The notes under the pieces: generated by a model | Told to the model about the DNA's origin: nothing | Database searches by the model: none | What the model saw: the letters and a program-made list of their open reading frames with translations, nothing else | NCBI RefSeq assembly: GCF_004403945.1 | Contig: NZ_SOHM01000030.1 | Location: 1 to 64,000, forward strand | Origin: Cryobacterium lactosi | GTDB lineage: Bacteria; Actinomycetota; Actinomycetes; Actinomycetales; Microbacteriaceae | Length of the DNA stretch: 64,000 nt | Direction: 5' to 3' | Program-made: the position numbers and the translations under genes | Shown: piece after piece, positions 36,573 to 46,400 of the stretch | Layout: each line of letters starts with the position of its first letter | How positions within the stretch are numbered: the first letter of the stretch is position 1

Positions 36573-38615
36573 CTAGGCGGTCACCAGGGTGGTGTTAGCC
36601 AGCTCGGCGTTCTCGGCCGTCGGCGCCTTCCGCACGTAGCGCTTCAGAACGATCACGGCGATGGCCGAAATGACCGTGCCGATGATGATCGCGAGAGCGA
36701 ACAGGAGGAAGTTGTCGATGGCGAAGAAGACGAACATGCCGCCGTGCGGGGCCTTGGACGTGACGCCCCAGGCCATCGTCAGCGCACCGGTGGTGGCCGC
36801 GCCGAGCATGCTCGCGGGGATCACGCGCAGCGGGTCGGCCGCAGCGAACGGGATGGCGCCTTCGGAGATGAACGACGCACCGAGCAGCCAGGCTGCCTTG
36901 CCGTTTTCGCGTTCGACCGGGCTGAACAGCTTGCGGTCGAGCACGGTGGCCAGGGCCATGGCGAGCGGCGGAACCATGCCGGCGGCCATGACCGCGGCCA
37001 TGATCTGCCACGGCGCCTGGTTGGCCAGCGTTGCGGCACCGAGGCCGGCGACGGCGAAGGAGTAGGCCACCTTGTTGACCGGGCCACCGAGGTCGAACGC
37101 CATCATCAGGCCGAGGATCAGACCCAGGATGATGACCGACGCGCCGGTCATGCCGTTGAGCCAGTCGCTCAGGGCGACGGTGAGCCAGGCGATCGGTCCA
37201 CCGAGCACCAGGAACATCAGGCCGGAGGCGAATATCGAGGCGAGCAGCGGGATGATCACGACGGGCATCAGGCTCCGCAGCCAGCTCGGCACCTTGAAGG
37301 AACCGATGTAGGCCGCAGCGACGCCGGCGAGCAGGCCACCCACGATGCCGCCGAGGAAGCCGGCACCCATGAAGCCGGAGACCGCACCGGCGACGAAGCC
37401 GGGGGCGATACCGGGCCGGTCGGCGATGCCGTAGGCGATGTAACCGGCCAGGGCCGGAACCAGGAAGCCCATCGACAGTGCGCCGATCTTGAACAGCACG
37501 GCGCCCAGGTAGATGAGCATGCCGCCCTCAGGCAGGTTCCAGAGGCTGTTCTGCAGCACGACGGTGTCGGCGACCTCGGTGATCTTGTAGCCACCGAGCA
37601 GGAAGCCCAGCGCGATGAGCAGGCCTCCACCGGCGACGAACGGGATCATGTAGCTCACACCGGTGAGCAGGGCACGCTTGACCTTCTGGCCCAGGTGCTC
37701 GTTCTCGGTGACCGAGTCGGACGCCGCGGCGCCGCCACCGCTGACGCGGCGGGCGTTCGGGTTGTCCACGGCGGCGAGGGCCTCCTGGATCATCTTCTTG
37801 GGCTCGTCGATGCCGCGCTTGACCGGCGCCTGGATGACGGGCTTTCCGGCGAACCGGGCCTTGTCACGCACGTCGACGTCGACGGCGAAGATCACGGCGT
37901 CGGCGGCGTTGATGACGGAAGCGGCCAGCGGGGTCGCTCCGGCGGAGCCCTGGGTTTCGACCTGCAGGTCGATGCCCATCTCCTTGGCGGCTGCGACGAG
38001 CGCATCCGCTGCCATGTAGGTGTGCGCGATGCCGGTGGGGCAGGCGGTCACGGCGACCAGGCGGCGTGCCCCGGTGGCCGGGGTGCCCTCGGTGCCGGCG
38101 CCGGTGGGGGCTGCGGTGGCACGCGCGGCGGCCGGACCGGAGTGCGCTCCGGCCGTGGCGGTGACCGGGGCGACGATGTCGGTGACCAGGGTCACGATCT
38201 CTTCGGGGGTCTTCGCGGCACGGAGGGCCGTGGTGAAGTCGGACTTCATGAGCGAGCGGGCCAGCTTGGACAGGATCTTCAGGTGGTCCTGGTCGGCGCC
38301 TTCGGGGGCGGCGATCATGAAGATCAGGTCGGCGGGACCGTCTGCGGATCCGAAGTCAACGGGCTGGGAGAGGCGGGCGACGGCCAGCGTCGGCTCCGTG
38401 ACCGCCGACGAGCGGCAGTGGGGGATCGCGAGTCCACCGGGGATGCCGGTGGAGGTCTTGGCCTCGCGGGCGAGGGCGTCGGCGTAGAGGCCGTCGATCT
38501 CGGTGGCCCGGCCGGCTCCGACGACGAGCTCGGCGAGGTGCCGGATCACTGTCGCGGGTGCGCCGCCGAGGTTTTGGTCCAAAGCAACGAGCTCTGGGGT
38601 AATCAGTGCACTCAC
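36573..38615 (-). CDS. fruA: PTS fructose transporter EIIABC
   Basis: GTG 38615; 680 residues with all three domains in one chain. EIIA (about 1-150) has GLAIPHCRSSAV with His66 as phosphorylation site. After a Thr/Ala/Gly linker, EIIB (about 184-285) has AVTACPTGIAHTYMAADAL with Cys192. EIIC (about 310-670) has about nine to ten membrane segments (ALLTGVSYMIPFVAGGGLLIALGFLLGG; FISEGAIPFAAADPLRVIP). It imports fructose as fructose-1-phosphate. The first four bases overlap fruK, so the two are translationally coupled. Confidence 0.96.
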   Translation of the reverse strand: MSALITPELVALDQNLGGAPATVIRHLAELVVGAGRATEIDGLYADALAREAKTSTGIPGGLAIPHCRSSAVTEPTLAVARLSQPVDFGSADGPADLIFMIAAPEGADQDHLKILSKLARSLMKSDFTTALRAAKTPEEIVTLVTDIVAPVTATAGAHSGPAAARATAAPTGAGTEGTPATGARRLVAVTACPTGIAHTYMAADALVAAAKEMGIDLQVETQGSAGATPLAASVINAADAVIFAVDVDVRDKARFAGKPVIQAPVKRGIDEPKKMIQEALAAVDNPNARRVSGGGAAASDSVTENEHLGQKVKRALLTGVSYMIPFVAGGGLLIALGFLLGGYKITEVADTVVLQNSLWNLPEGGMLIYLGAVLFKIGALSMGFLVPALAGYIAYGIADRPGIAPGFVAGAVSGFMGAGFLGGIVGGLLAGVAAAYIGSFKVPSWLRSLMPVVIIPLLASIFASGLMFLVLGGPIAWLTVALSDWLNGMTGASVIILGLILGLMMAFDLGGPVNKVAYSFAVAGLGAATLANQAPWQIMAAVMAAGMVPPLAMALATVLDRKLFSPVERENGKAAWLLGASFISEGAIPFAAADPLRVIPASMLGAATTGALTMAWGVTSKAPHGGMFVFFAIDNFLLFALAIIIGTVISAIAVIVLKRYVRKAPTAENAELANTTLVTA

Positions 38616-39583
38616 TGGTCATCCTCCTTTGGATGTGTAGCAAATGCCGTCACTGTGACGGCGCTGGGGTCGGTTTGGGTCAAGGCCGGCACTGTTGAGC
38701 CGGGCAGGGATGCGGCAGCGGCGCCGTGGGCGACGGCCTGACGCAGGCAGTCCGGGGCGGATGCTCCGGCCAGGTCGCTCAGCAGGAACCCTGCCAGCGA
38801 AGAATCTCCGGCGCCGACGGTGGAGACCGCGACGATCGGGGGACGAGTGGCGAGCCAGTAGCCCTCGGCGGTGACCAGCAGGGCGCCCTTGGAGCCGAGG
38901 GTGGCCAGCACGGCGCCGACTCCCGCGGTGATCAGGGTGTGTGCGGCACGGGCGGCCAGGTGCGGGTCGGCCTCGAGGCTCTCCGGGTCCGAGATGCCGG
39001 TGAGCTCAGCGAGCTCGTCGGCGTTGGGCTTGAGCAGGTCGGGGCCGGCACTGATGGCCGCGGCCAGGGGTGCGCCTGAGGAGTCGATGGCCACCTTGGG
39101 GGCATCGGCACCGAACCGGGTCTTGAGCTCCCGGGTGAGGTCGGCGTAGAAGGTGTCCGGCACTCCGGGCGGAAGCGAGCCGGCCAGGACCAGCCAGCCG
39201 GCGCCGGCGGCCTTCTCCAGGACCAGTTCCACCAGGGCGGCCTGCTGGTCGGTGCTGAGCGCCGGTCCGGGCTCGTTCACCTTGGTGGTGGTGCCGTCGG
39301 GTTCGGTGATCGCGATGTTGCTGCGCAGGGTCGCGTTGATCGGCAGGCCGAGGTGCGGGATGCCCTGGGCGGTGAGCGCGATGAGCACCGGGTCCTCGGC
39401 ATCGCCGGGCAGGATCGCCAGGCTCTGCACGCCGGAGGCCTCGAGGGCGCGGCAGATGTTGACGCCCTTGCCCCCGGGTTCCTGGTGGGCGTCCAGCGCC
39501 CGCTGCACGTCGCCGCGGGCCAGGGGGCCGGCGAGCTCGATGGTGCGGTCGAGGCTGGGGTTGGGGGTGAGTGTGACGATCAT
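38612..39583 (-). CDS. fruK: 1-phosphofructokinase
   Basis: 323 residues, start ATG 39583. The PfkB-family marks are TLTPNPSLDRTIEL, GGKGVNICRAL (sugar binding), LAGSLPPGVPDTFYADL, and VSTVGAGDSSLAGFLLSD with the catalytic Asp and anion hole. It converts fructose-1-phosphate, the product of fruA, into fructose-1,6-bisphosphate with ATP. It overlaps by four bases both the regulator gene upstream and fruA downstream, a compact regulator-kinase-transporter order typical of actinobacterial fru operons. Confidence 0.95.
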   Translation of the reverse strand: MIVTLTPNPSLDRTIELAGPLARGDVQRALDAHQEPGGKGVNICRALEASGVQSLAILPGDAEDPVLIALTAQGIPHLGLPINATLRSNIAITEPDGTTTKVNEPGPALSTDQQAALVELVLEKAAGAGWLVLAGSLPPGVPDTFYADLTRELKTRFGADAPKVAIDSSGAPLAAAISAGPDLLKPNADELAELTGISDPESLEADPHLAARAAHTLITAGVGAVLATLGSKGALLVTAEGYWLATRPPIVAVSTVGAGDSSLAGFLLSDLAGASAPDCLRQAVAHGAAAASLPGSTVPALTQTDPSAVTVTAFATHPKEDDQ

Positions 39584-40368
39584 GCGATTACGACCTCGAC
39601 ATCCGCCGCGGCCAGGGCCTCGGCAAGTTTCTGGGAAGGGGGAGCATCGGTGATGAGCGCGTCGATGTCGCTCAGAGCAGCGAACCTGACCAGGGTTTCC
39701 TGGTCGAGTTTGGAGGAGTCGGCCAGGGCGACGACGCGGCGGGCCGAGCGCACGATCGCGGTCTTCACGGCGGCCTCGACCGAGTCGGGGGTGCTGAAGC
39801 CGAACTCGGCGGCCACGCCGTTGGCGCCGACGAAGGCGATGTCGGGGCGCATCGCGTCGAGCATCTGCGTGGTGCGGGTGCCCACGATGGCCCGGGTGAG
39901 GCCGCGCACCCGGCCGCCGAGGATCTGCAGCGAGATGGCCTCGTTGGCGGCCAGCTTGTAGGCGATGGGCAGCGCGTTGGTGATCACCAGGAGCTGATCG
40001 CCGACGGTGGCGGGCGACCAGTCGAGCAGGCGGTCGGCCAGCAGCTCGGTGGTGGTACCGGAGTCCAGGATGATCGACCCGGTGGTGCTCGCGGGGATCA
40101 TGGCCAGGGCGGCATCGGCGATGCGGGCCTTCTCGTCGTGGCGCTGGCTCTGCCGTTCCTCGAGGCTCGGCTCCGTCATGCTCAGCCGGTCGATGGCCAC
40201 GGCGCCGCCGTGCACCCGGCGCAGGTGCCGGCTTAGCTCGAGGGCGGAGAGATCGCGACGCACGGTCTCCGGGGTGATGTCGAAGCGGACGGCCAGTTCG
40301 TTGACGGTCACGCGGCTCAAGTCGGACACCATTTCGGCGATCATCGACTGACGCTCTTCGGCGAACAT
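39580..40368 (-). CDS. fruR: DeoR/GlpR-family regulator of the fructose operon
   Basis: ATG 40368 is preceded by GAGGAGG; 262 residues. The N-terminal winged helix is RQSMIAEMV...VTVNELAVRFDITPETVRRDLSALELSRHLRRVHGGAV. The C-terminal sugar-phosphate sensor has ILDSGTTTELLADRLLDW, VITNALPIAYKLA, and GANGVAAEFGFSTPD...VALADSSKLDQETLVRFAAL. The position as first gene of the fru cluster and the ACAAAC repeats around the promoter suggest autoregulation, with fructose-1-phosphate or fructose-1,6-bisphosphate as likely effector (inferred). The symbol follows context, not proof. Confidence 0.9.
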   Translation of the reverse strand: MFAEERQSMIAEMVSDLSRVTVNELAVRFDITPETVRRDLSALELSRHLRRVHGGAVAIDRLSMTEPSLEERQSQRHDEKARIADAALAMIPASTTGSIILDSGTTTELLADRLLDWSPATVGDQLLVITNALPIAYKLAANEAISLQILGGRVRGLTRAIVGTRTTQMLDAMRPDIAFVGANGVAAEFGFSTPDSVEAAVKTAIVRSARRVVALADSSKLDQETLVRFAALSDIDALITDAPPSQKLAEALAAADVEVVIA

Positions 40369-40672
40369 CGGGCCTCCTCGACAGTGAGAACTGGTGGGTG
40401 CGCGATCAGGGGGAACCGGGCACAAAAGTTGGTATGCCTGACTTTAGACCCGTTTGTTTTTGCTTGTCAACACAAACACAGACAAACAAAGATCCCTGGA
40501 CGCCGGCCGGACGTTTCCGGGGTGTTCGCGGCGACTAGCCCGCGCGTTTTGACCAACAACCACTCTCGTTTCGGGACTTCGCAGGGTTGAACGGCTCCAT
40601 GAAGGTGCTTTCTTCCGAAACGAGGCCCAGCCAGCAACTCCTTGTGGAGAACTGCAGCGGGGACCCGGCGTT
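40369..40672. other. intergenic region upstream of the fru operon and the AbiEi-like gene
   Basis: This stretch of about 300 bases separates two divergent genes. The half near the fru operon (40441-40490) is unusually A/T-rich and contains the fru promoter and ACAAAC repeats, listed separately. The half near the AbiEi-like gene (about 40500-40672) shows no convincing promoter, hairpin or conserved small reading frame. Confidence 0.7.
40441..40490 (-). promoter_or_regulatory. fru-pts promoter with ACAAAC operator repeats
   Basis: On the minus strand, TTGACA (40470-40465) and TAAAGT (40446-40441) form a good -35/-10 pair with an 18-base spacer, about 70 bases before the regulator ATG. On the plus strand GTTTGT lies at 40452-40457 inside the spacer, and ACAAAC at 40472-40477 and 40482-40487, exactly one helical turn apart, just upstream of the -35. 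The inverted and direct arrangement fits a DeoR-family repressor binding both sides of the promoter. Confidence 0.75.
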
Positions 40673-41461
40673 GTGAGGCACCCTCGACCGGTGACCGCAC
40701 GCATCCCTCTTCCTGACGGATGGGCCGACCGCCCGTTTCGGGTCGGTGATGCCCTCGATGCCGGGGTGGGGCGATCGAGGTTACGGAGCAGCGACCTCGA
40801 TCGGCCCTTCTGGGGCATCCGTACCCCGGCGCGGCGCCCCACCGATGGCCCGAGTGGCGGGGTGGGGTCTGGCATGGGACGTGGCCCGGTGCGCCGCACG
40901 GAGTTGGAGGCGCTCTGCCGGTCGCTCCTGGTTCGGATGAAGCGCGAGGCATTCTTCACGCACACCACCGCGGCGTTACTGCTCGGCCTGCCCGTGCCGA
41001 CGCGGCTTGCGCAGCTACGCCCGGTGCACGTAGGCATACCTGCGCCTGCCTCCGCAATGGAGGCACGCGACATCGTCGGCCACAGCTTGCGGATCGACCG
41101 CGACGACCTCCTCGACTGGCGGTCGCCGATCCTCACGCGGGGCGAGCTCGCGGACGCCCTCGAGAAGTACCCGAGCCGCACCGGGCTCACGCACGCCCGA
41201 ACCGCCCTGCCCCTGCTCCGCAGCCGATCGGAATCACCGCGGGAATCGATGCTCCGGGTGATCATCGTGCTCGCCGGCCTGCCTGAACCCCAGTGCAACT
41301 ACAACGTTTTCGACGAGCACGGACGGTTCCTGGCCAGGGGAGACCTCGTCTACCCCGACTACAAGCTCCTGCCGCAGTTCACCGACGACGACCTACGCGA
41401 TCCGGCGGCGTTGGTGGCACGGATCAGGCTGCGGTTGCGGGCCAGGGGTGCCGCCCTGTGA
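40673..41461 (+). CDS. AbiEi/DUF559-type protein with deleted nuclease core
   Basis: GTG 40673; 262 residues. The N-terminal part (FRVGDALDAGVGRSRLRSSDLDRPFWGIRTP...AFFTHTTAALLLGLPVP) is the winged-helix AbiEi-antitoxin-like region seen in many Microbacteriaceae proteins. The C-terminal half should be a DUF559/Vsr-like nuclease fold: it starts normally (ESMLRVIIVLAGLPEPQCNYNVFDEHGRFLARGDLVYPDYKL). It then jumps to the end of the family (DLRDPAALVARIRLRLRARG), lacking the usual EYDGDHHR...WRVIRVT block. It is probably not catalytic. Ribosome site weak. Confidence 0.65.
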   Translation: MRHPRPVTARIPLPDGWADRPFRVGDALDAGVGRSRLRSSDLDRPFWGIRTPARRPTDGPSGGVGSGMGRGPVRRTELEALCRSLLVRMKREAFFTHTTAALLLGLPVPTRLAQLRPVHVGIPAPASAMEARDIVGHSLRIDRDDLLDWRSPILTRGELADALEKYPSRTGLTHARTALPLLRSRSESPRESMLRVIIVLAGLPEPQCNYNVFDEHGRFLARGDLVYPDYKLLPQFTDDDLRDPAALVARIRLRLRARGAAL

Positions 41462-41474
41462 CAGCGCCGCAGCG

Positions 41475-42212
41475 CTACTGGTAGTGCGACAGGCCGCTCA
41501 GTTCGCCGCCGTCGGTGAGGAACTCGGCACCGGTGGAGAAGCTCGACTCGTCGCTGGCCAGGAACAACACCAGATTGGCCACCTCGGTGGCCTGGCCGAT
41601 GCGGTGCAACGCCACGTGGTTCTGCGGCAGGTCGAGTCCGGCGGTCATCGGCGTGGCGATGGCGCCCGGATGCACCGAGTTGACCCGCACGTTGTACTTG
41701 CCGAGGTCCAGCGCCACCGCCTTGGTGAGCCCGCGCACCCCGAACTTCGCCGCCACGTAGCCGGGCAGCGCCTCGTAGCCCTGCAGGCCCGCTGTCGACG
41801 ACACGTTGATGATCGAGCCGGCCTTCGACCGGATGATCACGGGCACCGCGGCCTTGATGCCCAGGAACACCCCGGTGAGATTGACCGCGATGATGGTGTT
41901 CCAGGATTCGAGGGTGTACTCCTCGACGGTGCCGAAGTTCACGATGCCGGCGTTGTTGACGAGCACATCGAGGCCGCCGAATTCATCAACGGCGGTGGCG
42001 ACCGCGGCGTCCCAGTGCTGGGCTCGGGTGACGTCGAGGTGCACGTACCGGCACGCCTCGCCGAGCTCGGCCGCGAGGTCCTTGCCCTCCTCGCTGAGCA
42101 CATCGCCGATCACCACCTGCGCGCCCTCCTCGACGAGGCGCCGGGCCATGGCGGCCCCGAGTCCTCGAGCTCCACCACTGACGAGTGCGACCTTGCCGCT
42201 GACACGGGCCAT
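41475..42212 (-). CDS. short-chain dehydrogenase/reductase (FabG/hydroxysteroid type)
   Basis: ATG 42212; 245 residues, a classical SDR. It has the cofactor motif SGGARGLGAAMA (TGxxxGxG class, here with Gly-Gly), NNAGIVNFG, the catalytic Ser in INVSSTAG, and GYVAAKFGVRGLTKAVALDLG with Tyr and Lys. HPGAIATPM follows the NAD site. The Asp in VVIGDVLSEEG after strand two suggests NAD rather than NADP. The closest families are 3-alpha/20-beta hydroxysteroid dehydrogenases and FabG3; the substrate is unknown. It is divergent from sbcD, 107 bases apart. Confidence 0.92.
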   Translation of the reverse strand: MARVSGKVALVSGGARGLGAAMARRLVEEGAQVVIGDVLSEEGKDLAAELGEACRYVHLDVTRAQHWDAAVATAVDEFGGLDVLVNNAGIVNFGTVEEYTLESWNTIIAVNLTGVFLGIKAAVPVIIRSKAGSIINVSSTAGLQGYEALPGYVAAKFGVRGLTKAVALDLGKYNVRVNSVHPGAIATPMTAGLDLPQNHVALHRIGQATEVANLVLFLASDESSFSTGAEFLTDGGELSGLSHYQ

Positions 42213-42319
42213 GTTGCTACCTCCCTACGAGTCGACCTTCGAAGAAACGAGTTCGACGGGGAATGTACACGCGCAGGGCTTGGCCAGTACTGTCGGTGGC
42301 CGACGGTAGCGTGAGTGGC

Positions 42320-43465
42320 ATGAAGATCCTGCACACGAGTGACTGGCACATCGGGCGCACCTTCCATACCCACCAGACCCTCGGCCACTTGGCGAAAGTG
42401 CTCGACGCCCTCGTCGACATCGTGCGCGAGCGCCAGGTCGACGTTGTCGCCGTGGCCGGCGACGTCTTCGACTCCGCCACACCCTCCGCCGACAGCTACG
42501 CCCTGCTCAGCGACATCCTGCAACGCCTGCACGGCACCGGCGCTCGCGTGGTGATGACCAGCGGCAACCACGACTCGGCCACCCGGCTCGGCTTCCAGTC
42601 CGAGTGGGCCGGCCTGGCCGGCATCCACGTGGTCACCGGGTTCGACCAGTACCGCACCCCGATCACGATCGACGACCAACACGGCCCCGTGCACTTCTAT
42701 GGCATCCCGTTCCTGGAGCCGGCGCTGGTGCGCCACCACTACCCGGACGAACTGCTCAAGACCCACGAACAGGTGCTGGGCCTGGCGATGCGGCAGGTGC
42801 GCGCCGACCTGGCCGCGCGCGGCGGCCGGTCCGTGGTGCTCTCGCACTGCTTCGCCGCTGGCGTTGCGGCGAGCGACGTGGAGCGCGACATCAGCGCCGG
42901 CGGCCTCGACCTCGTGCCGGTCAGCGTGTTCGACGGCCCCGACTACGTGGCGCTCGGCCACATCCACGGCCGCGCCAGGATCACCGACCGGGTGCGCTAC
43001 TCGGGGGCTCCGCTGCACTACTCCTTCGCCGAGGCCGACAAGCCCCGCGGCGCCTGGCTCGTCGAGCTTGACGCGACCGGACTCGCCGAGACCGAATGGG
43101 TCGACCTCCCGATTCCGAGGCGTTTGCGCGTTCTCACCGGCGAACTGGATGCCCTCGCCCACGACGACGAATTCGCGCCGTTCGAAGACGACTGGGTCGC
43201 CGCGGTCCTCACCGATCAGGTGCGGCCGCTGGACGGCATGCGCACGCTGCAGAAACGCTTCGGGCACTGCGTGGCCCTCGAGCACCGCCCGGCGATCACT
43301 GAGACCCCCGCGGAGTCGACCTACTCCGACCGGGTCAAGCACAAGAGCGACCCCGAGATCGTGGCCGGTTTTCTGGAATTCGTGCGGAACGGCGTGGGCC
43401 TGACCGCCTTCGAACGGGAGCTGGTCGCCGACGTGCTGGGCCAGAACGGGGACGCCGCGGTATGA
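42320..43465 (+). CDS. sbcD: SbcCD nuclease subunit D (exonuclease)
   Basis: ATG 42320; 381 residues. The phosphoesterase motifs are all present: ILHTSDWHIGRTF, VAGDVFDSATPSADSY, TSGNHDS, VVLSHCFAAG and LGHIHGRARI. The C-terminal part is the capping domain. With SbcC it forms the Mre11-Rad50-type complex that cuts hairpins and blocked DNA ends. Start and sbcC overlap (ATGA at 43462-43465) show translational coupling. Confidence 0.96.
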   Translation: MKILHTSDWHIGRTFHTHQTLGHLAKVLDALVDIVRERQVDVVAVAGDVFDSATPSADSYALLSDILQRLHGTGARVVMTSGNHDSATRLGFQSEWAGLAGIHVVTGFDQYRTPITIDDQHGPVHFYGIPFLEPALVRHHYPDELLKTHEQVLGLAMRQVRADLAARGGRSVVLSHCFAAGVAASDVERDISAGGLDLVPVSVFDGPDYVALGHIHGRARITDRVRYSGAPLHYSFAEADKPRGAWLVELDATGLAETEWVDLPIPRRLRVLTGELDALAHDDEFAPFEDDWVAAVLTDQVRPLDGMRTLQKRFGHCVALEHRPAITETPAESTYSDRVKHKSDPEIVAGFLEFVRNGVGLTAFERELVADVLGQNGDAAV

Positions 43466-46400
43466 AGATCACCCGGCTGCGCATCGCCGGCTTCGGCCCG
43501 TACAAGACCGAGCAGCAGGTGGACTTCACCCGCTTCGACGCCGACGGCATCTTCCTGATCACCGGCAAGACCGGCGCCGGCAAGTCCAGCATCCTCGACG
43601 CCATCTGCTTCGCCCTGTACGGCGCCGTGCCCCGCTTCGACGGCAGCGAACTAAGGCTGCGGAGCGACCACTGCGATCCTGCCGACCCGAGCTTCGTCGA
43701 ACTCGAGTTCACCCTCAAGGGCGAGACCTACAGGGTCTACCGCACGCCGCGCTACGAGAAGCCGAAGAAACGCGGCACCGGCACCACCACGGCGCAACCG
43801 GATGCGCGCCTCGACCGGTTCGACGCCGCCGGAGACGCCTGGGTGGGCATCGCCGCTCGCCCGGTGGATGTGGGCACCGAGCTCAGCCGCATCCTGCCGC
43901 TCAAACAGGACCAGTTCCTGCAGGTGATCCTGCTCGCCCAGAACCGGTTCCAGCGGTTCCTGCTGGCCAAGACCGACGACAGGCTCACCGTGCTGCGCAC
44001 CCTGTTCGGCACCCTGCGCTTTCAGCAGCTGGAGGCCGAGCTGCTCGCCCGCCGCAAGGTGCTCGACGACGAGCTGGCGCTGGTGCGGCACGAGATCGAT
44101 GGGATCGTGGCGGCCACGCTGCGTCAGCTCTGGCGCGACGATGACGATGCTGCGGATGCCACCCGTCCCGAGTCCCCGGTCGACCCCGACCTCGGCTGGT
44201 TCGAGGCCGCACTCGGCACCCTCGACGTGCGGCTCGAGGCCGCCACCCGGCGCGCCGACATGGCGGCCGCGGCGCTGGCCGCCGCGACCGCGGACTACCA
44301 GGCGGTCGAGGACCGCCGCCGGCGCCAGGACCGCCGGGATGCTGCCGCACGCACGCTCACCGCTCTGGAGGCCCGCGGCGACGAGATCCACGACGACCGC
44401 GAGACCCTGCGCCTGGCCGAGCACGCCGCCAGGGTCTGGCCGCAGGTGCGGGCCGCCACCGACGCCAGGGCCGCCGTCACCGAGGCCGAGGCCGCGGAGG
44501 CAGCCGCCCGCGACGCCTGGCCGGCCGGTGCGGACGGCATCGACGCCGCAGGCCTGACGAGCCTCATCGACGACAGGCTGCGCCAGCTCGGTGGACTGGA
44601 CGACCTGCTTGTCGAGGAACGCCGGCTGCCCATCCTCGACGAGCAGATCGCCGACCTCGAGCGCCGCTCGGCGGCCCACGTCGCCGCGCTCGACGAGGCC
44701 AGATTGCTGCTCCTCGCCCTGCCCGAACGCATCGACGCGGCCTCGGACGCACTCGCGCAGGCCACCCTCGGCGCCGCCCGCGCCCCGGAGGCCGAGGCGG
44801 CCGTCGCCCGCGCGGAGGCGGCGCTGGCCGCGGCCGAAGACGTGCGCCGGCTGGAGACCGACCTGGCGGACGTGCACCGCGCCGAACGGGACGCCGTGGC
44901 GGAGAACACCGCCGCCGCCGTGCACTATCAGCAACTCGTGGACGCCCGACTCGGCGGCTTCGCCGTCGAACTCGCCGCCGGTCTCGTGGACGGCAGCCCC
45001 TGCGCGGTCTGCGGGGCCACCGAACACCCGGCCCCCGTGACCGGCACCGCCGACCCCGTCACCGAGGCCGACCTGGATGCCGCCCGCAGCCTGATGGGCC
45101 GCCGGCAGGCCGCCGCCGAGGCCGCCCGCAGCCAGTCCCAGGCCGTGGCCAACCTGCTCACCGCGGCCCGCACCCGCGCCGGTGACGGGGATGCCGAGAC
45201 GGTCGACACGGAGCGGATCAACACAGAGCGGATCACTACCGCGCTCCGGCAGGCCAGGGACACCCTCACCGCGGCCACAGACCACCGCGCCAGGATGCCC
45301 GCCCTCGAGGCCGAGCTGGCCAGACTGCGCGAGGCCCAGGCCGAGGCCCAGGCCGCCGTCGCCCCGCTGCAGCTGGTGCGGGACGACACCGCCGTGCAAC
45401 TGGCCGAGCGGCGCACCGAACGCGACGGCATCGCCGGCCGGGTCGAGGCCCAGCGCGCCGGGTTCGACAGCGTGACCGACCGGGCCGACCGGTTGCAGAC
45501 CGAACTCGACGCCGCCCGCACCCTGGCCGACGCGCTGGCGCATTCCGCGTCCACCCGCCGCGCCGCGGAATCCGCCGCCGACACCCTGGCCCGGCAATTA
45601 CGGGAGGAGGGCTTCGCCGACGAGCAGTCCGCCGTCGCCGCCCGGCTCGGCCCGGCCGCTCTGCAGGCCGCCCAGGCCGCCCTCCGCGGCTACGACGATC
45701 AGCTCGCCGCCGCCCGCGGGGTGCTGGCCGAAGCAGACCTGGCCGGGCTGCCCGACGACCCCATCGACCTGGGCCCCGCCCGGCTCGCCCGCGAAGAGGC
45801 CGGCGCCGCCCGCGACGACGCCCTGGCCCGGCGCGAGTCGCTGCGTGAACGCTCCAGCGCGCTCACCGCCCTGGTGGCGGATGCCCGCGCCCGGATCGCC
45901 CTCGCCGCCGACCTGCTCACCACCCAGGCCCAGGTGCGCCAGCTCGCCGCCGTGGTGCACGGCGACGACCCGAACACCAAGCGGATGAAGCTGGAGACCT
46001 ACGTGCTCGCCGCGCAGCTCGAGGAGATCATCGCCGCGGCGAACAACCGGCTGCGCACCATGACCGGTGGCCGTTACGCCCTCGAACACGACGACGCCCT
46101 GCAATACCGCGGCAGTCAGGCCGGGTTGGGGCTGGCGATCCGCGACGAGCACACCGGCCGGGCCAGGGCGACGCACTCGCTCTCCGGCGGCGAGACCTTC
46201 CTCGCCTCTCTCGCCCTCGCGCTCGGCCTGGCCGAGGTGGTCTCCAACCAGGCCGGCGGCATCGCCCTTGACACCCTCTTCGTCGACGAGGGATTCGGCT
46301 CGCTCGACGCGGAGACCCTCGAAACGGCCATGAGCACGCTGGACAGCCTGCGCGCCGGCGGCCGCACCATCGGCCTGATCAGCCACGTCGAGTCGATGAA

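Noticed and set aside
40369-41461. AbiEi-like gene as part of an AbiE toxin-antitoxin system
   Set aside because: No AbiEii nucleotidyltransferase lies next to it; the neighbours are the fru operon and an SDR gene.
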